A stretch of 63,152 bases of DNA from Pseudomonas sp. C2B4 (GCF_013359695.1 NZ_JABFMU010000037.1:1-63152); one strand, 5' to 3'. Positions 1 to 9,313 are shown, counted from the stretch's first letter. Notes: a model not told the origin generated them from the letters alone. Program-made: numbers and translations.

Positions 1-3
1 CGA

Positions 4-38
4 AACCCCAATTGCGAAAGCAGTTGGGGTTTTGTTTT
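4..38 (+). terminator. Rho-independent terminator of an upstream gene outside the window
   Basis: AACCCCAA (4-11) pairs with TTGGGGTT (24-31), with an inner TGC-GAAA-GCA stem-loop, followed by TTTTGTTTT. The T-run lies on the + strand, so it should end a + strand gene that starts left of the window. It may also help to end the oppositely oriented oxidoreductase, although the T-run on that side is only three bases. Confidence 0.8.
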
Positions 39-102
39 GCCCGCAGGAAAGTGGCTCGACGAAAAAGGGACAGCCGGCGGGCTATCCCTCGCTCCAGAAT
101 CA

Positions 103-1026
103 TCAATGAAACTTCGGCAGCACGTGCTCTGCAATCTCCTCAATGACTTCCGCAACCGGGCGTTCGCTGCGACGCAGGTGCAGGCCAACATGCTGCACAC
201 CTGCCTCACGCAGTGCCTGGAGCTCGTCAATCAGCGCCAACCGTCCACAGCTGCCACCGAAGCGGACGCGGCGCATCGGAGCATGGGGATTGGCCGCCAG
301 ATCCAGATGAACAAAGCTGATGTAGGGTTTGTTGCCGCCAACCTCACGCCACAATCCCACTCGACGACGATGTTCGTCCGGCGTACCGGGGTAGGCGAGC
401 CAGCCGTCCATGTGCTGGCCAATCCATGCCGGAGATTGCTGGCCAAGACCCGCCACCAGTAACGGTGCTGACTGCTCGCGTTCAGGAAGCAGATGTGCAC
501 CTTCAGGTAAACGACCCTCACCCTGGCTGCGCAGCAATTCAACGGTACCGCGGAAGATTTCGCCGCGCTGCTCGTAATCCACGCCAAACAATGGGTACTC
601 CATCGGGCGATCACCGCTGGCCACGCCCAGTAGCAGGCGTCCATCACTCAGTTCATCAATGCTGTTGGCGGACTTGAGGGTCAGCCAGGGCTGACGCAGT
701 GGCAGTACAACCGCCGCCGTACCCAACATGATGTTGTCGGTAATGCCCGCCAGGTAACCCAAGTAGGAAAAGGTTTCGAACACCTGGGCGGCATCGCCGA
801 AGTGAGGGTCGTAAACCGGTACGTCGCGAACCCACAGCGCGCGGAATCCGGACTGATCGGCCAGGCGGGCCATGGCCGCGTGCTGCTTCAGATCAGGCAC
901 ACCAAAGGGCCGGCTTTCGGCAACCCGCCGCCGCTGACCGTCGCTGGACCAATCATTATCCAGCGGCAGTTCAAGTCCGATGGAAAACCCGTTCGAACCC
1001 AGTAATCGTTGAAATCGTGGATGCAT
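103..1026 (-). CDS. LLM-class (luciferase-like) flavin oxidoreductase
   Basis: This 307-residue protein belongs to the bacterial luciferase-like, F420/FMN-dependent monooxygenase superfamily. These are cytosolic (beta/alpha)8 enzymes. Visible family signatures are the early SIGLELPL strand, ARLADQSGFRALWVRDVP, a middle block ending IDELSDGRLLLGVASGD, and APLLVAGLGQQSPAWIGQHMDGW in the second half. The length fits the family. The start was placed 13 codons inside the longest frame because a GGAG lies about 8 nt before this ATG, whereas the upstream ATG has no clear ribosome site. It is monocistronic, reads towards the window edge and diverges from the PBP2 gene. The substrate cannot be read from the sequence. 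Confidence 0.85.
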   Translation of the reverse strand: MHPRFQRLLGSNGFSIGLELPLDNDWSSDGQRRRVAESRPFGVPDLKQHAAMARLADQSGFRALWVRDVPVYDPHFGDAAQVFETFSYLGYLAGITDNIMLGTAAVVLPLRQPWLTLKSANSIDELSDGRLLLGVASGDRPMEYPLFGVDYEQRGEIFRGTVELLRSQGEGRLPEGAHLLPEREQSAPLLVAGLGQQSPAWIGQHMDGWLAYPGTPDEHRRRVGLWREVGGNKPYISFVHLDLAANPHAPMRRVRFGGSCGRLALIDELQALREAGVQHVGLHLRRSERPVAEVIEEIAEHVLPKFH

Positions 1027-1294
1027 GTAAAGACTCCAGAAAAATTCAAACCCAATGACATGCACCCAGTATCAACATCGGGATCAGCAAGAAAAATGCA
1101 CGAATCGGAATATCAATCTTGAGTGAAACGCACGAGTCCGCCGCCAAGATGAAAAACTCTTCACCCTCCATGACCGCCGTTGGAGGAAGTTGCACTCAAT
1201 TGACCGGTCGGTTTTTGATAGGGTGCAGCTCGTTTTTTAGGACTGATTTGCGGTCCACGGATCAGCACCGTCTTTTCAAAGAGTTGCCAAAGAA

Positions 1295-3187
1295 ATGCCC
1301 GAACCGATACCGATCAAGGACCACGAAAAAGATACGCGCCTGGTCAACAAGCGACTGATAGCCTGCGCCTTGCTGGTCTTCGCCATTACCTGCGCGCTGG
1401 TGGTGCGCCTGTATATTCTCCAGGTGGTCGAATTCGACTATCACTCGACCATCTCCGAAAACAACCGCGTCCATGTCCTGCCGATCACGCCAACCCGTGG
1501 CCTGATCTATGACCGCAATGGCGTTGTCCTGGCGGATAACCGGCCCAGTTACAACCTGACCATCACTCGCGAACGCGCCACCGATGTCAAAGAGGAACTG
1601 GACGAGGTGGTCAACCTGCTGCACCTGCCCGCCGAAGATCGCACGTTGTTCGACAAGGCCATGAAACAGGCACGGCATCCATTCGTGCCGGTGACGCTGT
1701 TCTATGAGCTGACGGAAGAACAGATCGCGGTGCTCGCGGTCAACGAATTCCGTTTGCCGGGCATCGATGTCGAGCCGCAGTTCGTGCGCCATTATCCGTT
1801 GGGCGAGCACTTCGCTCATTCGATCGGCTACGTCGGGCGTATCAACGAGAAAGAGTCCAAGACCCTGGATTCGGTCGAGTATCGAGGCACCCAATCCATC
1901 GGCAAAACCGGTATCGAGAAGTTCTACGAGTCGGAACTGCATGGCCATGTCGGTTACGAGGAAGTCGAAACCAATGCTCAGGGCCGTGTGTTGAGAGTGC
2001 TCAAGCACACTGACCCGGTTCCCGGCAAAAACATCGTCCTCAGCCTCGACGTCAAACTTCAGGAAGCCGCCGAGCAGGCCTTGGGGGATCGTCGTGGCTC
2101 GGTGGTTGCGCTCGATCCGTCGACCGGTGAAGTGCTGGCTATGGTCAGCAAGCCGAGCTTCGACCCGAACCTCTTTGTCACCGGTATCAGTTTCAAGGAG
2201 TACGCGGCGCTGCACGATTCGATCGACCGACCGCTGTTCAACCGTGTGCTGCGCGGGCTCTATGCGCCAGGTTCGACCATCAAGCCGGAAGTGGCGATTG
2301 CCGGGCTCGATGCTGGTGTCGTCACGCCGCAGACCCGGGTGTTCGATCCGGGGTATTACCAGCTCCCGGACTTCGATCACAAGTACCGCAACTGGAACCA
2401 TAGCGGCGATGGTTGGGTGGATATGGACGCGGCGATCATGCGTTCCAACGACACCTACTTCTACGACCTGGCGCACAAATTGGGTATCGATCGCCTGCAC
2501 GACTACATGGCAATGTTTGGCCTGGGTGAGAAGGTGTCCCTGGACATGTACGAAGAGTCGCCGGGTCTGATGCCATCCCAGGCCTGGAAGCGCGCCACAC
2601 GCCGTCAGGCGTGGTTCCCGGGCGAGACCGTCATCCTCGGCATCGGCCAGGGCTACATGCAGGTGACGCCGCTACAACTGGCCCAGGCCACCGCACTGAT
2701 TGCCAACAAGGGCGTGTGGAACCGCCCGCATCTGGCCCAGACCGTGGACGGTGTCGCGCCGGTGGACGAGCATCCGATGCCGAACATTCTGCTCAAGGAT
2801 CCTCGGGACTGGGAGCAGGTCAACCATGGCATGCAGATGGTGATGCACGATGCCCGCGGGATTGCCCGGGCGGCAGCGGCGGGCGCGCAGTATCGCATTG
2901 CCGGCAAGAGCGGCACCGCGCAGGTGGTGGCGATCAAGCAGGGCGAGCGTTACAACCGCGAGAAGACCCGCGAGCGTAACCGCGACAATGCCCTGTTCGT
3001 CGGTTTTGCTCCGGCTGAACATCCGAAGATTGTGATTTCGGTGATGATCGAAAACGGCGAGGCCGGTGGCCGCGTCGCCGGCCCCGTGGTACGGCAGATC
3101 ATGGACGCCTGGCTACTCGATCAGGACGGCCACTTGAAGCCGCAATACGCAGCGCCGAGCAAGGTACCGGGCGATCCCCACGTCTGA
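1295..3187 (+). CDS. mrdA: Penicillin-binding protein 2 (peptidoglycan DD-transpeptidase)
   Basis: This 630-residue class B penicillin-binding protein cross-links peptidoglycan during side-wall elongation. It is anchored in the inner membrane with the catalytic domain in the periplasm. A cytoplasmic tail (1-18) is followed by one membrane segment (about 19-42), the dimerisation/pedestal region with RGLIYDRNG (68-76), and the transpeptidase domain. Catalytic motifs are STIK at 327-330 (Ser327), SND at 384-386 and KSGT at 538-541. Length and motif spacing match MrdA. No rodA, rlpA or mltB follows, so this is not the usual rod-shape operon. It is probably a second, stand-alone PBP2 paralogue of the kind seen in several pseudomonads (inference). 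The ribosome-binding site before the ATG is weak. Confidence 0.93.
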   Translation: MPEPIPIKDHEKDTRLVNKRLIACALLVFAITCALVVRLYILQVVEFDYHSTISENNRVHVLPITPTRGLIYDRNGVVLADNRPSYNLTITRERATDVKEELDEVVNLLHLPAEDRTLFDKAMKQARHPFVPVTLFYELTEEQIAVLAVNEFRLPGIDVEPQFVRHYPLGEHFAHSIGYVGRINEKESKTLDSVEYRGTQSIGKTGIEKFYESELHGHVGYEEVETNAQGRVLRVLKHTDPVPGKNIVLSLDVKLQEAAEQALGDRRGSVVALDPSTGEVLAMVSKPSFDPNLFVTGISFKEYAALHDSIDRPLFNRVLRGLYAPGSTIKPEVAIAGLDAGVVTPQTRVFDPGYYQLPDFDHKYRNWNHSGDGWVDMDAAIMRSNDTYFYDLAHKLGIDRLHDYMAMFGLGEKVSLDMYEESPGLMPSQAWKRATRRQAWFPGETVILGIGQGYMQVTPLQLAQATALIANKGVWNRPHLAQTVDGVAPVDEHPMPNILLKDPRDWEQVNHGMQMVMHDARGIARAAAAGAQYRIAGKSGTAQVVAIKQGERYNREKTRERNRDNALFVGFAPAEHPKIVISVMIENGEAGGRVAGPVVRQIMDAWLLDQDGHLKPQYAAPSKVPGDPHV

Positions 3188-3199
3188 TCCGTCGAGGCT

Positions 3200-4159
3200 T
3201 CACAGCACAGGCTCACGGATGCTGAGCATGTGCTGGAAGCTCTCCAGGAACACCGTTTCGGCCTGGCTCATTTTCTGTTCGCGATTCCATAACAGATGGA
3301 TATCGAAATCCACCACCCCGTCTTCCGGCGGCAAGCGCCAGAGCAGACCTTGCTCGACATCCCGGCGCACGAGGTGCGTCGGTAGGGCGCCAATCCCGTA
3401 ACCTGCGCAGATCAAGCGGTAAATTTCTTCGAAACTGGTGGAGGAGGCGACGATCTTGCCGGTGAAGCCTTGCTGATCCCGGAACAGCGTCAGGGGAGAC
3501 AGATTGCCGCCCAACTGATCGCTGCTGAAGCTGACAAAATTTTCAGCGGCCAGTTGTTCTAGCGTCAGATTTTCCTGTCCGAACAAGCGATGGCGCTGGC
3601 CGCAGAAGTAGGCATAGGTCTCTCGGAACAACACCCGTTGCTCCAGTCGCGGCTGGGGTAAGCGGCACAGGCCGACACCAATGGTCGCGGTCTTTTGCAG
3701 CAGCGAACTGATGATGTTCGAGCTGCCCATCACTTCGACTTCCAGCTCGATCTTCGGGTGGGTTTCATGGAAGTCGGCGAGAAAATCATCGTAATGCCGT
3801 GCCTGCACGCCGCTGACGGTGAGGATGCGGATCTTGCCCACCACGTCATCGTGGCGACTCTCCACCACCGTGCCCAAACGCGAAATATCCCCGTAGATGT
3901 CCGCCGCAATACGCAGGACTTCTTCCCCGGTTTCTGTCAGATCAAAGCGTCGCCCACTGCGGGCAATCAACACGCATTCCAGTTGTTCCTCAAGACGCTT
4001 CAATGCCTGGCTGACCGCCGACTGCGTGATGTGCAGGCGTGCGGCGGCGCGGCTCATGCTGCCTTCCTGGCCGATGACCAGATAGGTGCGCAGCAGGTTC
4101 CAGTCGAGGCGATCGTTCAGAAAGCGCCGGCCCACCCAAGGGTTGGAAGTGGAGGACAT
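3200..4159 (-). CDS. LysR-family transcriptional regulator, divergent from an MHS transporter
   Basis: This 319-residue LysR regulator has an N-terminal winged helix-turn-helix (about 19-78, with SRAAARLHITQSAVSQALKR) and a two-lobed periplasmic-binding-type effector domain (about 100-310). It is transcribed away from the adjacent MFS gene with a 155-nt intergenic region, the classic arrangement for a LysR controlling its neighbour. It is clearly paralogous to the LysR at 9914-10846 along its whole length, including the shared C-terminal IHLLWNREQ block. The effector is unknown, but the target is likely the transporter-aldolase-dehydrogenase operon that follows. Confidence 0.93.
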   Translation of the reverse strand: MSSTSNPWVGRRFLNDRLDWNLLRTYLVIGQEGSMSRAAARLHITQSAVSQALKRLEEQLECVLIARSGRRFDLTETGEEVLRIAADIYGDISRLGTVVESRHDDVVGKIRILTVSGVQARHYDDFLADFHETHPKIELEVEVMGSSNIISSLLQKTATIGVGLCRLPQPRLEQRVLFRETYAYFCGQRHRLFGQENLTLEQLAAENFVSFSSDQLGGNLSPLTLFRDQQGFTGKIVASSTSFEEIYRLICAGYGIGALPTHLVRRDVEQGLLWRLPPEDGVVDFDIHLLWNREQKMSQAETVFLESFQHMLSIREPVL

Positions 4160-4204
4160 AAAAAACCCATGTAGTAGCAGAGCTAATAGTAAAGATAAGG
4201 ATTT

Positions 4205-4238
4205 GAAAATTGACTAATCCTGGCACGGAAGCGATAAA
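4205..4238 (+). promoter_or_regulatory. Promoter/operator between LysR and MHS transporter
   Basis: GAAAATTGACTAATC (4205-4219) recurs exactly at 10893-10907 in front of the second LysR/transporter pair. Within it, TTGACT (4210-4215) is a good -35 box, followed after 17 bp by GATAAA (4233-4238) as -10, pointing to the transporter. ATTGACTAAT contains the small inverted repeat ATTaGTcAAT, a possible LysR half-site pair. Seen in sequence; binding is inferred. Confidence 0.5.
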
Positions 4239-4314
4239 GCCCACAAGCGCCACAGAGCGCAACCGTCACCCGCCTTAACACCTGCCCAAAACTATAAGTA
4301 CACAGGGTCCTTGC

Positions 4315-5616
4315 ATGCACACTACCCCCCAACCGCGCCGAGCCGCGGCCGCCGCCTTCATTGGCACGACCATCGAGTTCTACGATTTCTACATCTACGC
4401 CACCGCAGCGGCGTTGGTGCTTGGGCAAGTGTTTTTCCCCAGCAGCGATCCGGTGATGAGCACCCTGGCGGCCTTCGGCAGTTTCGCCGTCGGGTTCATT
4501 GCGCGTCCGATGGCCGGGATGGTCTTCGGGCATCTGGGGGATCGTCTCGGACGCAAGAAGATGCTGCTGGTGACCATGGCCCTGATGGGGATCGCGACGG
4601 CGGGCATTGGCATGTTGCCCAGCTACGCCAGTGTCGGCATCTGGGCCCCGATCGGCTTGATCGTGCTGCGGTTGATCCAGGGTATTTCCGTCGGAGGCGA
4701 GTGGGGCGGTGCGGTGCTGATGGCTAGCGAACACGCGCCCGCCAAGCGCAAGACGTTCTACGCGTCGTTCGCCCAACTCGGCAGCCCCGCCGGTTTGTTG
4801 TTGGCATTGATCGCTTTCCGCCTGGTGACGTCCCTTGAGCCGGATGAATTCCTCGCCTGGGGCTGGCGTCTGCCGTTCCTCTTCAGCGGCGTCTTGATGA
4901 TGGTTGGGCTGTTGATCCGTTCCGGGGTTCATGAATCGCCGGAGTTCGCCAAGGCCCAGGACAACAACGAAACCGCCAAATACCCGGTCATGGACGTCAT
5001 CCGCACCTGCTGGCGGCAGATCCTGTTCGCCGCGGCGGCCGTGACCATTGGCTCGGCCGGCTTCTTTTTCACCAACACTTTCATGATCACTTACGTGACC
5101 CAGTATCAGGGCATCGCGCGCTCGACGATTCTTGATTGCCTGTTCCTGGTGACCGTCATCCAGCTGCTCTCGCAACCGGTCTCGGCGCTGCTGGCCGAAC
5201 GCATCGGCGAAGATCGTTTCCTCAAACGGGTCGCGCTGCTGTGCATGGTCACGCCGTACCCGATGTTCCTGCTGGTGGGCACGCAAAACATTCTGTTGAT
5301 GACTCTCGGCATCGCCTTGGCCGTGGTGATCCTCTCGGCGCTGTACGCGGTGATCGCCGGCTACATGACCCAGGCCTTCCCGGTGCATCTGCGCTACTCG
5401 GGCATTTCCATCGCTTACCAACTGGCGTGCGCCGTGGCGGGTGGTACCACGCCGCTGATCGGCACCCTGCTGGCGAGCAAGTTTTCCGGACAATGGTTGC
5501 CGCTGGCGGTGTTCTTCACCTTGCTTTCGGCCCTGTCCCTGATCGGTGTTTGCGGCCTGGCCCGCCTGCGCGCCAACCCGGTCGTCTCCCACGCTGCTAA
5601 AGAGGTGTATTCGTGA
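4315..5616 (+). CDS. MFS transporter, metabolite:H+ symporter (MHS) family
   Basis: This 433-residue, 12-helix inner-membrane proton symporter is related to ProP, KgtP and ShiA. Family marks are FIGTTIEFYDFYIYATAAAL in the first helix, the loop GHLGDRLGRK (72-81) between helices 2 and 3, and RLIQGISVGGEWGGAVLMASEHAP in helices 4-5. It is the first gene of an operon whose next start codon overlaps its stop (GTGA), so it probably imports the substrate of the following aldolase and dehydrogenase. It is a close paralogue of the transporter at 11010-12320. The actual substrate cannot be deduced; a small carboxylate or zwitterion is typical of the family. Confidence 0.92.
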   Translation: MHTTPQPRRAAAAAFIGTTIEFYDFYIYATAAALVLGQVFFPSSDPVMSTLAAFGSFAVGFIARPMAGMVFGHLGDRLGRKKMLLVTMALMGIATAGIGMLPSYASVGIWAPIGLIVLRLIQGISVGGEWGGAVLMASEHAPAKRKTFYASFAQLGSPAGLLLALIAFRLVTSLEPDEFLAWGWRLPFLFSGVLMMVGLLIRSGVHESPEFAKAQDNNETAKYPVMDVIRTCWRQILFAAAAVTIGSAGFFFTNTFMITYVTQYQGIARSTILDCLFLVTVIQLLSQPVSALLAERIGEDRFLKRVALLCMVTPYPMFLLVGTQNILLMTLGIALAVVILSALYAVIAGYMTQAFPVHLRYSGISIAYQLACAVAGGTTPLIGTLLASKFSGQWLPLAVFFTLLSALSLIGVCGLARLRANPVVSHAAKEVYS

Positions 5617-6368
5617 GTAAACCTGCACACATGGACCCGATTGAATGGCAAGCCCGCTGCGAGTTGGCGGCACTGTATCGACTGGTCGCGCACTTTCGCA
5701 TGACCGACCTGATCGACACCCACATCACCCTGCGCATACCCGGTCCCGAGCACCATTTTCTGATCAACCGCTACGGCGTGATCTTCGACCGCATGCGCGC
5801 CTCGGACCTGGTGCGCATCGACCAGGAAGGGCGCGTGGTGGATCCGGCGTACGAAGGTCATCGGGTCAACGCGGCGGGCTTCGTCATTCACTCGGCGATC
5901 CACATGGCGCGTCCGGACCTCAACTGCGTTATCCACACCCACACGGCGGCCGGCATGGCGGTCGCGGCGCAGAAACAAGGCTTGCTGCCGATCACTCAGC
6001 ACGCGCTGAAGTTCTACGGCAAGCTGGCCTATCACACCTATGAAGGCATTGCGTTGTCGCTGGATGAGCGTGAGCGTCTGATCGCCGACCTGGGGCCGCA
6101 TCGGGCGATGATCCTGCGCAATCACGGCTTGCTGGTGGGGGGCTCGAGCGTGGCCCAGGCGTTTCAGGAAATCCACTTTCTGGAGCGTGCCTGCCAGGCC
6201 CAGGTACAGGCGCTGGCCGGTGGTTCGACCTTGCATTACCCGTCGCCGGAAGTCTGCGCGCACACGGCCGAACAGTTTGATCGTGATGAGCAGGACAACA
6301 TCATCGACCTGGCCTGGGAGGCCGCTCTGACCCTGATCGAATCCCAGCGTGAGTCCTATTTGTCATGA
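5613..6368 (+). CDS. Class II aldolase/adducin-family protein
   Basis: This 251-residue protein is a class II (zinc-dependent) aldolase-fold enzyme, family of fuculose-phosphate aldolase and ribulose-phosphate epimerase. The zinc-binding His pair is in CVIHTHT (H108, H110), and another conserved His lies in ILRNHGLLVGG. Members cleave or epimerise small hydroxy acids and sugar phosphates; some homologues near dehydrogenases act on non-phosphorylated substrates. Start is GTG, overlapping the transporter stop by 4 nt, with AGAGG upstream; the stop in turn overlaps the next ATG by 4 nt. Tight translational coupling of transporter, aldolase and dehydrogenase indicates one pathway. Confidence 0.9.
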   Translation: MSKPAHMDPIEWQARCELAALYRLVAHFRMTDLIDTHITLRIPGPEHHFLINRYGVIFDRMRASDLVRIDQEGRVVDPAYEGHRVNAAGFVIHSAIHMARPDLNCVIHTHTAAGMAVAAQKQGLLPITQHALKFYGKLAYHTYEGIALSLDERERLIADLGPHRAMILRNHGLLVGGSSVAQAFQEIHFLERACQAQVQALAGGSTLHYPSPEVCAHTAEQFDRDEQDNIIDLAWEAALTLIESQRESYLS

Positions 6369-7306
6369 GCGCAGTCATCAATACCGTGGTTTTGCTGTCC
6401 CGCGACACCTTGCTGCTCAAACAACTGCAAGTCGCGTTTGCCCGCAGCGCACCGCAACTCACCACGGTGCTGGCCGATGATCCGCGGGCGGTCAATGCAC
6501 AAATGGCGGCGTGCTGGTTTCCGTTGCCCGGCAGCCTGGCGGCATTGCCCAACCTGCAGGTCGTTCACTCGGTGGCCGCCGGTATCGATCATCTCGACCA
6601 CGATCCGTCATGCCCGGACTTGCCGATCTGCCGGGTGGTCGACCCGGGCCATCGCCAGGGCATGACCGAGTACGTGCGCTGGGCGGTGATCCACTACCAC
6701 CGTGGCTTCGATCAGGTGTTGTCGCAACAACGGGAGCGGCACTGGGAACGGCCGCTGCAACGGGCGGCAGGGCAATTCAAGGTGGGTGTGATGGGGCTCG
6801 GTTCGCTGGGCAGCGCGATTGCGCTAGATCTGGCCGCTGCGGGTTACGACGTGCGTGGCTGGGCTCGGCGCGGCAAGGATTTACGTGGCGTGAGGACCTT
6901 CGCGGGCGCGGAACAACTGCACGCGTTTCTCGACGGCATCGAGTTGCTCATCAACCTGCTGCCGCTGACCAGCGAAACCCGCGGCATTCTCGGGCGAGAC
7001 ACTTTCGACCAACTGGCCAACGGCGCGGCACTGGTCAATTGCGGGCGCGGAGGGCATCTGAATATCGGTGACCTGGAACAGGCACTCGAACGAGGGCAAC
7101 TGCGCGGTGCCTTGCTGGATGTCTTCGAGCAGGAACCGCTGCCGGTCGACCACCGACTCTGGACGATGCCCGGCGTGACCATCACCCCGCACATGGCTTC
7201 GGCGGCGTCCCATGACTGTATTGCCGAACAAGTGGCGGAAAACTTCCGCCGCCTGAATGCCGGCGAGCCGTTATTGAACTGCGCCGACCGCTTATTGGGA
7301 TATTGA
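6365..7306 (+). CDS. D-2-hydroxyacid dehydrogenase, glyoxylate/hydroxypyruvate reductase A type
   Basis: This 313-residue NAD(P)-dependent cytosolic dehydrogenase is of the GhrA branch. The nucleotide-binding GLGSLG (144-149) follows a short substrate domain containing HSVAAGIDHL. Catalytic residues are the Arg in VNCGRGGHL, the Glu in LLDVFEQEPLP and the His in ITPHMASAAS. It is predicted to interconvert 2-keto and 2-hydroxy acids such as glyoxylate or hydroxypyruvate. As the last gene of the transporter-aldolase operon it may reduce the product of the aldolase (inference). A paired REP element follows directly and probably marks the operon end. Confidence 0.92.
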   Translation: MSAVINTVVLLSRDTLLLKQLQVAFARSAPQLTTVLADDPRAVNAQMAACWFPLPGSLAALPNLQVVHSVAAGIDHLDHDPSCPDLPICRVVDPGHRQGMTEYVRWAVIHYHRGFDQVLSQQRERHWERPLQRAAGQFKVGVMGLGSLGSAIALDLAAAGYDVRGWARRGKDLRGVRTFAGAEQLHAFLDGIELLINLLPLTSETRGILGRDTFDQLANGAALVNCGRGGHLNIGDLEQALERGQLRGALLDVFEQEPLPVDHRLWTMPGVTITPHMASAASHDCIAEQVAENFRRLNAGEPLLNCADRLLGY

Positions 7307-7323
7307 ATCAACACACAAAACCC

Positions 7324-7425
7324 CTGTAGGAGCGAGCCTGCTCGCGATGGACTCAAGAGCGCTGCGTTTAACCGGTAAACACGCGTAATCGTTAACGACC
7401 ATCGCGAGCAGGCTCGCTCCTACAT
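7324..7425. repeat. Paired REP element (REPIN)
   Basis: Two inverted arms, GTAGGAGCGAGCCTGCTCGC and its complement, flank a spacer of about 50 nt. The spacer is almost the same as that of the element at 29569-29672, so the two are recent copies of the same composite unit. Confidence 0.9.
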
Positions 7426-7522
7426 GAACAGCACCACCTGTACGAATCAGCCATAACAACAAACTTCGCCTCAACGATTTACTGCCAGTTCAAAACAATT
7501 AAATAAATTCCTGGAGACAGTG

Positions 7523-8902
7523 ATGAGCGATCTATCGTCCGCAGAAAAGTCCGGCGCACCACCGGAAGTTGCAATCAGCATGAAAAAAGTCGCGGTGGCC
7601 AGCGTCATCGGTACCACCGTGGAGTGGTACGACTTGTTCGTGTTCGCCACGGCCTCGGCGCTGGTGTTCAACAAGGTGTTCTTCCCGGATTTCGTGCCGC
7701 TGATCGGTACCTTGCTGGCCTTTGGCACCTTCGCTTCGGCGTATCTGGCGCGGATTGTCGGCGCGGCATTGTTCGGGCATTTCGGTGATCGGCTGGGGCG
7801 CAAGTCGATGCTGTTGATCTCGCTGCTGACCATGGGCGCGGCGACCTTCGCCATCGGCCTGTTGCCCGACTTCGCCACTATCGGTATCTGGGCGCCGATC
7901 CTGTTGTTGCTATTGCGCGTGGTGCAGGGCCTGGCACTGGGCGGCGAGTGGGGCGGGGCGGTGTTGATGGCGGTGGAACATGCGCCAGCCAACAAGCGTG
8001 GCCTGTACGGTTCCTGGGTGCAGATCGGCGTGCCGGCCGGGACCCTGATCGCCAATCTGGCCTTCCTGGTGATCGCCGCCTGGATGTCCCCTGAAGACCT
8101 GTTGGCCTGGGGCTGGCGGATTCCGTTCCTGGCCAGCGTGCTGCTGATCGCCGTCGGTTTGTACATCCGGCTGAACATCTCGGAAACCCCGGCCTTCAAC
8201 AAGGTCAAGGAAGCCGAAGTGCAAGTGAAAATGCCGCTGGCCGAAGTGTTCCGCAAGTACTGGAAGCAAGTGGTGCTGGGCGGCATTGCCACCATGTCCA
8301 CCGGTGCCTCGTTCAACATCATCGTCGCCTTCGGCCTGACCTACGGCACGCAGAATCTCGGCTTCAGCCGCAGCGTGATGCTGGGTGTGGTGCTGCTGTC
8401 CTGCGCCTGGTGCATCGTCATGTTGCCGGTGTTCGGCGCGCTCTCGGACCGCTTCGGGCGCAAGCCGATCATTGTCGGCGGCATCATTGCCGAAGCGCTG
8501 GTGGCGTTCCCGATGTTCTGGTTGATGGACACCAAAGAGCTGCCGATGGTGGTGTTCGGTTACCTGTTGCTGATGACCGCGTTCGCCGCCAACTACGGCC
8601 CGATCGCGACCTTCCTTGCCGAACTGTTTGGCACCCGGGTGCGCTACTCCGGGTTGTCAATCAGCTACATGCTGTCCGGTCTGCTCGGCAGCGCGGCGAC
8701 ACCGATTGTCACCACGGCCTTGCTCGCGGCGACCGGCAAAGGCTCCTCGGTGGCCTGGTACATGATCGGCGCGGCATTGATTTCCCTGGTGGCACTGTTG
8801 CTGTTGACCGAGACCTTCAAGAAAGACATCAGCGAAATCCCCCGGGCCGTCCCGACAGACGATGCGGCCCCCGTTAAACCTTTGAAATCGGCTACGGCCT
8901 GA
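7523..8902 (+). CDS. MFS transporter, metabolite:H+ symporter (MHS) family
   Basis: This 459-residue, 12-helix inner-membrane symporter has VEWYDLFVFATASALVFN in helix 1, GHFGDRLGRK (85-94) and VVQGLALGGEWGGAVLMAVEHAP. It is more distant from the other two transporters in the island than they are from each other. The start is the ATG after GGAG with a 6-nt gap; a GTG one codon upstream is less likely. Genes for RidA and a RraA-fold protein follow with 18 nt and an 8-nt overlap, so this is a three-gene operon. Substrate unknown. Confidence 0.92.
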   Translation: MSDLSSAEKSGAPPEVAISMKKVAVASVIGTTVEWYDLFVFATASALVFNKVFFPDFVPLIGTLLAFGTFASAYLARIVGAALFGHFGDRLGRKSMLLISLLTMGAATFAIGLLPDFATIGIWAPILLLLLRVVQGLALGGEWGGAVLMAVEHAPANKRGLYGSWVQIGVPAGTLIANLAFLVIAAWMSPEDLLAWGWRIPFLASVLLIAVGLYIRLNISETPAFNKVKEAEVQVKMPLAEVFRKYWKQVVLGGIATMSTGASFNIIVAFGLTYGTQNLGFSRSVMLGVVLLSCAWCIVMLPVFGALSDRFGRKPIIVGGIIAEALVAFPMFWLMDTKELPMVVFGYLLLMTAFAANYGPIATFLAELFGTRVRYSGLSISYMLSGLLGSAATPIVTTALLAATGKGSSVAWYMIGAALISLVALLLLTETFKKDISEIPRAVPTDDAAPVKPLKSATA

Positions 8903-8920
8903 ATCCTGGAGTTCAACCCC

Positions 8921-9313
8921 ATGCGCAGAATTCAATCGGCCCCGGGCTACATCGGCCCGGTCGGCCCTTACTCCCAAGCGGTGGTCAGCGGTCACCTGGT
9001 GTTCACCGCCGGGCAGATTCCGGCCCGGAACAACCTCGACGAGCAGCCCGCGGATTTTCCCGAACAGGTGCGGCAAACCTTGCGCAACCTGGAGGCGATC
9101 CTGATCGAAGCAGGCTCCGGTTTCAGCCATGTGATAAAGGTCAACGCCTACCTGACCGATCCGGCGCAACTGGAGCCGTTCAACGCGGTGTATCGCGAGT
9201 TTCTCGGCCATGCACCACCGGCCCGCACCACCGTGTGCGTGGCGCTGTGGGGCGTGTCGCTGGAGATCGATTGTGTTGCCGAACTGATTGCCAAGGAGTC
9301 GCACCATGGATGA
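8921..9313 (+). CDS. RidA/YjgF/YER057c/UK114-family protein
   Basis: This 130-residue protein is of the RidA family, trimeric cytosolic proteins that hydrolyse reactive enamine/imine intermediates or, in other branches, act in specific catabolic steps. Family blocks are IGPVGPYSQAVVSGHLVFTAGQIP near the N-terminus and the C-terminal PPARTTVCVALWGVSLEIDCVAE. The RidA-type key Arg would be the one in ARTTVCV; the typical C-terminal Glu is present. CTGGAG lies before the ATG. It sits between a transporter and a RraA-fold protein, which suggests a pathway passing through an imine or an aminoacrylate-like intermediate (inference). Confidence 0.92.
   Translation: MRRIQSAPGYIGPVGPYSQAVVSGHLVFTAGQIPARNNLDEQPADFPEQVRQTLRNLEAILIEAGSGFSHVIKVNAYLTDPAQLEPFNAVYREFLGHAPPARTTVCVALWGVSLEIDCVAELIAKESHHG

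Noticed and set aside
1027..1294. Terminator or promoter in the gap before the PBP2 gene
   Set aside because: Inverted repeats are short and not followed by a T-run; no -10/-35 pair was convincing.
4183..5673. 496-residue minus-strand open frame opposite the first MHS transporter
   Set aside because: Gln/His/Arg-rich shadow; the transporter on the + strand has full family motifs.
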